Shown here: one piece after another, positions 60,355 to 64,000 of the stretch
Position numbering within the stretch: position 1 is the stretch's first letter
Layout of the letters: the number at the start of each line of letters is the position of its first letter
NCBI RefSeq assembly: GCF_041224425.1
Contig: NZ_JBGFGL010000077.1
Coordinates: forward strand, 310,001 to 374,000
From: Psychroserpens sp041224425
GTDB taxonomy: Bacteria > Bacteroidota > Bacteroidia > Flavobacteriales > Flavobacteriaceae
Length of the DNA stretch: 64,000 nucleotides
Direction: 5' to 3'
Program-made: the position numbers and the translations under genes
Notes under the pieces: model-generated
Database searches by the model: none
The model's input: only the letters and a program-made list of their open reading frames with translations
Told to the model about the DNA's origin: nothing

Positions 60355-62640
60355 TTAAAATCGAACTAATAGTCCGCCACCCCAACCATATCGGTTATTA
60401 TAATTCCCTTGAATTGAAAAATTTCGAGATAAGATGTATGATGCTCCAATTAACCATTGCGTTTCACCTTCATAAGATTTGTTGTTTTCTAACTCATTAA
60501 CCCATCCAAAATCTGCTCTGTATTCGTATTCTCCTTCGAGAAAAATTCTAGGAAAAATCAATAGTTCTCTGTCTAAACGTATTCTTGGGCGCAGTTGATG
60601 GTCCATACTCACATCGACATTAAATCTGTAAGGCGTGAAATATTTAACTCCAACCAATCCCACAGTATTGAATGTATCATAAGAATCTGGTGTTGAAGTT
60701 TCAGTATTTACGCCTGCATATACGCGTACCCAATCATTGAGATATCTGTTATAATTTACTTCTATCTCGGCATTTTGGTTATAATCAAACTCGGCACGTA
60801 GTGCAAATTCGTTACGGATGCTGCTTGACATCAATAAAAGTTCATTAAAGTTTGAACCTCCACGAAGCATTCCCCACGAATAGTAATGGTCTGTCTCGTC
60901 AATTAGGTTTTGTACTGGATAAGGTTTCATCCTTTCATCTCGTGGTGTATCATAGCTAAATACTCTTGCCATACCACCCATCATATGATATAGCACGTGA
61001 CAATGAAAGAACCAATCACCATATTCTTCATTATAGAACTCTATAATTACTTTTTTCATCGGTGGTACATTTACGGTATGTTTTAATGGCGAACGCTCTC
61101 CATTTTCATTAATCACCCTAAAGTAATGCCCGTGCAAGTGCATTGGGTGGTGCATCATTGTCAGATTATTTAGGGTAATCCTTGTAACCTCATCGCTTTT
61201 AATTTTAATCTTGTCTGTTTCGGACAATGGTGTACCATTCATACTCCAAACATAGCGTTGCATATTACCAGTTAGATTCAGTAAAATTTCATTTACTGGC
61301 GCATCTGTCTTAAAAGTGGTGTTTTCCTTTGCTTTTAAAAAATCATAATTGAAATACGTTTTACGTGTATCATAATTAAATGAAGCGGTGTCCTTTTGCA
61401 TTGTAGACATCATATGATTCATTGGCGTCGCATCCTTTTTCATTTCCATATTCATATCATTATCCATCTTCATCTGTCCGTCTTTCATATCCATCTTCAT
61501 CTTCATTCCATATGTCTGCATCAAAAACTCTGGTGTTTTTTTCTTTTGATTGCCCACCATTGCAGGTGCACCCATCTTCATATCCATTTTTGCCATTTGC
61601 TTCATCATAGCCACTTTATCTGGTCTGTCTATTACAGTAGCTGGATACAATTTTCCGCTACCCAAACGGATTGAGGTGTTGCCAGAACCATCTTGGGCTG
61701 TTGCGGTAATTTCTAATGTACCTTCTGGGATAGTTACTATAACATCATAGGTTTCGGCAATTGCAAAAAGAAATCGGTTTTTATATTCTGGTGTTACATC
61801 TACACCATCACTCGCAACTATCATCGGGTTACCACCACCAAAATCCACCCAATAATAAGATGAAGCAGATGCGTTGATAAAACGTAATCGTACTTTTTCA
61901 CCTGTTTTAAACTCTGAATATTCTGCAAGTTTTTTACCATTAGCTAAAAACGCAGGATAATAGACGTCCGCAATGTCTGCACCTTCCATTCTATCGCGCC
62001 AAAATTTGAATTGTGCGCCTAATGCACCTTCTTTAATAACTCTGCTTAATGGTACTGCTGTCCCTTTTTTAACCTGATACCATTCGTTTCCCCGTTTAAG
62101 GTTTCGTAACACATTCATTGGCTTTTCGTTTGTCCAATCGGAAAGGACTACGACTAAATCCTTATCATAGTCCAAGGTCTTTTCTTTAGGATGAATGACT
62201 ATTGAGCCATAAACTCCTTTTTGCTCTTGCAACATCGTGTGGGAATGATACCAATATGTGCCAGATTGGTTTATAGGTATTCTATATTGAAATGTAGTAT
62301 TTGCTTTTATAGGTGGCGTAGTTAAATAAGGTACACCATCATAAAAATTAGGAAGTATTAAACCGTGCCAATGTACAGAGGTTTCTTCATCCATTTTATT
62401 GGTTACATTAATAATAGCGAGGTCACCTTCTTTGAATTCTAATGTAGGTCCTGGAATTCCATCATTAATGGTCATTCCGTTTGCGGTGACACCTCCAAGC
62501 GTCATTTCATTTTTTTCTATGGTAAGGTTATATTCTCTAATTGGGCGTCCTTCTTCTTTTCTGTCTTCACCATTTGTTCCAACTTGGGCGAATGCCATTG
62601 AAGTTAAGAATAAGAGAAGTATTGTGTTAAATGTTTTCAT
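60355..62640 (-). CDS. Multicopper oxidase fused to a CopB-like outer-membrane barrel
   Basis: 761 residues, signal peptide ending AFAQ (about 19). Type 2/3 copper ligands lie in HWHGLILPN (90-98) and WYHSHTML; C-terminal copper motifs are HPMHLHGHYF and WFFHCHVLYHMMGGM. A Met-rich segment (about 345-420; MKMKMDMKDGQMKM and similar) is typical of PcoA/CopA oxidases. Residues about 585-761 then switch to beta-strands ending in RF, with VGVKYFTPYRFNVDVSMDHQLRPRIRLDREL, which resembles the CopB/PcoB barrel. Normally these are two proteins. It likely oxidises Cu+ at the outer membrane. Confidence 0.88.
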   Translation of the reverse strand: MKTFNTILLLFLTSMAFAQVGTNGEDRKEEGRPIREYNLTIEKNEMTLGGVTANGMTINDGIPGPTLEFKEGDLAIINVTNKMDEETSVHWHGLILPNFYDGVPYLTTPPIKANTTFQYRIPINQSGTYWYHSHTMLQEQKGVYGSIVIHPKEKTLDYDKDLVVVLSDWTNEKPMNVLRNLKRGNEWYQVKKGTAVPLSRVIKEGALGAQFKFWRDRMEGADIADVYYPAFLANGKKLAEYSEFKTGEKVRLRFINASASSYYWVDFGGGNPMIVASDGVDVTPEYKNRFLFAIAETYDVIVTIPEGTLEITATAQDGSGNTSIRLGSGKLYPATVIDRPDKVAMMKQMAKMDMKMGAPAMVGNQKKKTPEFLMQTYGMKMKMDMKDGQMKMDNDMNMEMKKDATPMNHMMSTMQKDTASFNYDTRKTYFNYDFLKAKENTTFKTDAPVNEILLNLTGNMQRYVWSMNGTPLSETDKIKIKSDEVTRITLNNLTMMHHPMHLHGHYFRVINENGERSPLKHTVNVPPMKKVIIEFYNEEYGDWFFHCHVLYHMMGGMARVFSYDTPRDERMKPYPVQNLIDETDHYYSWGMLRGGSNFNELLLMSSSIRNEFALRAEFDYNQNAEIEVNYNRYLNDWVRVYAGVNTETSTPDSYDTFNTVGLVGVKYFTPYRFNVDVSMDHQLRPRIRLDRELLIFPRIFLEGEYEYRADFGWVNELENNKSYEGETQWLIGASYILSRNFSIQGNYNNRYGWGGGLLVRF

Positions 62641-62643
62641 TGT

Positions 62644-63879
62644 TTACTTAATTAAATAATTAATGATTGTACTTTGCACATAGTAAGTCTTCACAGATTC
62701 TATCTGGTTCATTTGAAACTTTAATTGCAACTCTTGAATATCCAAAACATCATTAAAATCAATGGTTCCTGTTTCGTAACTTTTGATTAAAATGTCTTCT
62801 GCATCTTTAGCCTGTTTTAGGTTTTTGGCTTGGGTAGCATAACTTATTCTTGCAGAAATGCGTTCGTTAATCGCCTTGTCTAAAAGCGTTTCCAATGCAT
62901 TTAAACGTTCCTGTTTTTGAGCAGTAATTTCCTGCTGTTGCAAATCATTTTGTTTGGTTTGGGATTTATATTTCTTATTGAAAATTGGGATAGATACCGA
63001 AACCATTGGCATTACAATATCCTTTCCGTTATCGCTGAAATCCATATTTGGTCTTTCAGCAACATTGATATAATCTAATCCAAAACCAATCATTGGACTG
63101 CTTTCTTTTTGATTCAATAATTCTGATTGCTCTATGGATTGATAGAGTTTATCAAATTTTAGTAATTCAGGATGTAATACTAATTTTTCAAAAGTAATAT
63201 CAAAGTCTTCAGAAGGTATCATTAAACTATCTACCACATTCACGGTAACATCATTACCTCTATTCAATAGATTATTGAAGTTAGTTTGTTCTGCTAAAAA
63301 TTGTTGTTGCAACACATCTTTGAGTTGTTGCATTTCGTTTTGACGCATTTGTAAACGCAATACATCAACCGCTGATGCTTTACCAACCTCAACAGAAGTC
63401 AAAGCCATTGTTTCATAAGTTTCTAACAGATTGATATTCTCTGTTAATACCTTTTGTTTTGCTTTATTAGCATATAGTCTATAATAAGATTGTGAAACTG
63501 AAGACATTAGTTTTCGCTTCGCAATTACAATATCTTCATACTTAACATCTGCTAACGAACTAACGTAATTTTCTCTTGCCGAAATATTACCAAACCACGG
63601 TAACATTTGTTTTGCAGACACCTTAAAGCGTTGAGCACCTGTTCGAGTTTCTGGTTCACTTACAAAATAACCAACTCCAAATTCTGTATTAGGAACCGTA
63701 TTTACTTCATTTACTTTTTCTGAAACCCTTTTGTATTGCAATTCAAATTTTTGAATTTCAGGATTGTTATCTAATGCTTCATTAATGAGCACATCTAATT
63801 GTTGCGCATTTCCTTTGAGAACAAAGATTAAAAAACAAAGAAAAATGACTGACTTTATGTGTGATTTTATATGTTTCAT
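62644..63879 (-). CDS. TolC-family outer-membrane efflux protein (CusC-like)
   Basis: 411 residues with signal peptide (about 1-25) and two repeated long-helix regions of the outer-membrane-factor family (INEALDNNPEIQKFELQYKR; VLRLQMRQNEMQQLKDVLQQQ; ITAQKQERLNALETLLDKAI; SYETGTIDFNDVLDIQELQL). It would form the trimeric exit duct for CusA/CusB. ATG overlaps the CusA stop codon by one base (TAATG), and the gene is 3 bp from the multicopper oxidase gene. Confidence 0.93.
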   Translation of the reverse strand: MKHIKSHIKSVIFLCFLIFVLKGNAQQLDVLINEALDNNPEIQKFELQYKRVSEKVNEVNTVPNTEFGVGYFVSEPETRTGAQRFKVSAKQMLPWFGNISARENYVSSLADVKYEDIVIAKRKLMSSVSQSYYRLYANKAKQKVLTENINLLETYETMALTSVEVGKASAVDVLRLQMRQNEMQQLKDVLQQQFLAEQTNFNNLLNRGNDVTVNVVDSLMIPSEDFDITFEKLVLHPELLKFDKLYQSIEQSELLNQKESSPMIGFGLDYINVAERPNMDFSDNGKDIVMPMVSVSIPIFNKKYKSQTKQNDLQQQEITAQKQERLNALETLLDKAINERISARISYATQAKNLKQAKDAEDILIKSYETGTIDFNDVLDIQELQLKFQMNQIESVKTYYVQSTIINYLIK

Positions 63880-64000
63880 TATACTGTTCTTTTAAGTTTA
63901 ACTTCTGCTTTCCAACTATATAAAACAGGGACTACAAATAGTGTTATTAAAGCGATTAACATTCCACCAAAACTTGGTATTGCCATAGGTATCATAATAT
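63879..64000 (-). CDS. cusA: C-terminal end of a CusA-type RND efflux transporter (partial)
   Basis: The minus-strand frame is open from the window edge to the stop at 63879-63881. The visible 39 residues (beginning IMIPMAIPSFGGMLIALITL and ending with a basic WKAEVKLKRTV tail) are the last membrane helix and C-terminus of the heavy-metal CusA/CzcA RND family; PMAIPSFGGM is its characteristic string. The rest of the gene lies beyond 64000. It is first in, or upstream of, the TolC-oxidase-CopA-CusB operon. Confidence 0.88.
   Translation of the reverse strand, partial: IMIPMAIPSFGGMLIALITLFVVPVLYSWKAEVKLKRTV

Overview
The window reads as chromosomal DNA from a low-GC, aerobic, probably marine member of the Flavobacteriaceae (Bacteroidota). 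Signs of this are gldF/gldG gliding-motility genes, type IX secretion (T9SS) C-terminal sorting domains, promoters with the Bacteroidota -7 element TAnnTTTG, many SPII lipoproteins, and a laminarin-type (beta-1,3-glucan) utilisation locus. No rRNA, tRNA, CRISPR array or insertion sequence was found.

Layout. (1) 1-3.8 kb: gldF, gldG and dnaN. (2) 3.9-11.9 kb: small membrane proteins, a DUF2202 lipoprotein, a thiol peroxiredoxin, an OprC-like TonB receptor (probably copper) with a small Cys-rich companion, and a secreted PQQ-type sugar dehydrogenase-like T9SS protein. (3) 12.1-19.3 kb: a sulfide/persulfide oxidation region with sulfide:quinone oxidoreductase, a rhodanese-cytochrome-thioredoxin-methyltransferase-DUF2892 operon, a persulfide dioxygenase-rhodanese fusion, a TauE-type exporter and a Crp/Fnr regulator. 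(4) 19.4-25.1 kb: the four-gene ligase-associated DNA repair operon, joined by ATGA overlaps. (5) 25.2-46.6 kb: a beta-glucan locus with LacI and Y_Y_Y/LuxR-type regulators, GH17 x2, GH30, GH16, a GH149-like phosphorylase, an MFS sugar:cation symporter, glycan-binding proteins and a glycosidase fused to an outer-membrane beta-barrel. There is no SusC/SusD pair. (6) 46.8-51.4 kb: a plus-strand run of META lipoprotein, AraC regulator, membrane proteins, NmrA-type protein and serine hydrolase. (7) 51.5-53.9 kb: accessory DNA with DUF6266 and DUF6943 genes and about 1.1 kb of non-coding, hairpin-rich sequence. (8) 53.9-64 kb: a copper/silver efflux and detoxification operon (CusA end, TolC, a multicopper oxidase fused to a CopB-like barrel, DUF3347 protein, haem-binding protein, CopA ATPase, DUF305 protein, CusB, HMA lipoprotein).

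How it works together. The strongest new signal is a predicted regulon. A palindrome TGTAAC-N4-GTTACA lies exactly 21 bp upstream of a TAnnTTT(A/G) -7 element at all four sulfur transcription units. A degenerate copy with the same geometry precedes the peroxiredoxin gene and a weaker one precedes the DUF2202 gene. The adjacent Crp/Fnr protein is the natural candidate activator. In the glucan locus, lipoprotein GH16/GH17/GH30 enzymes would cut and debranch laminarin outside, the glycosidase-barrel fusion would take the place of SusCD, the symporter would import oligosaccharides, and a leaderless cytoplasmic GH17 and the GH149-like phosphorylase would finish degradation. Functions are inferred from motif recognition only; no database search was possible.
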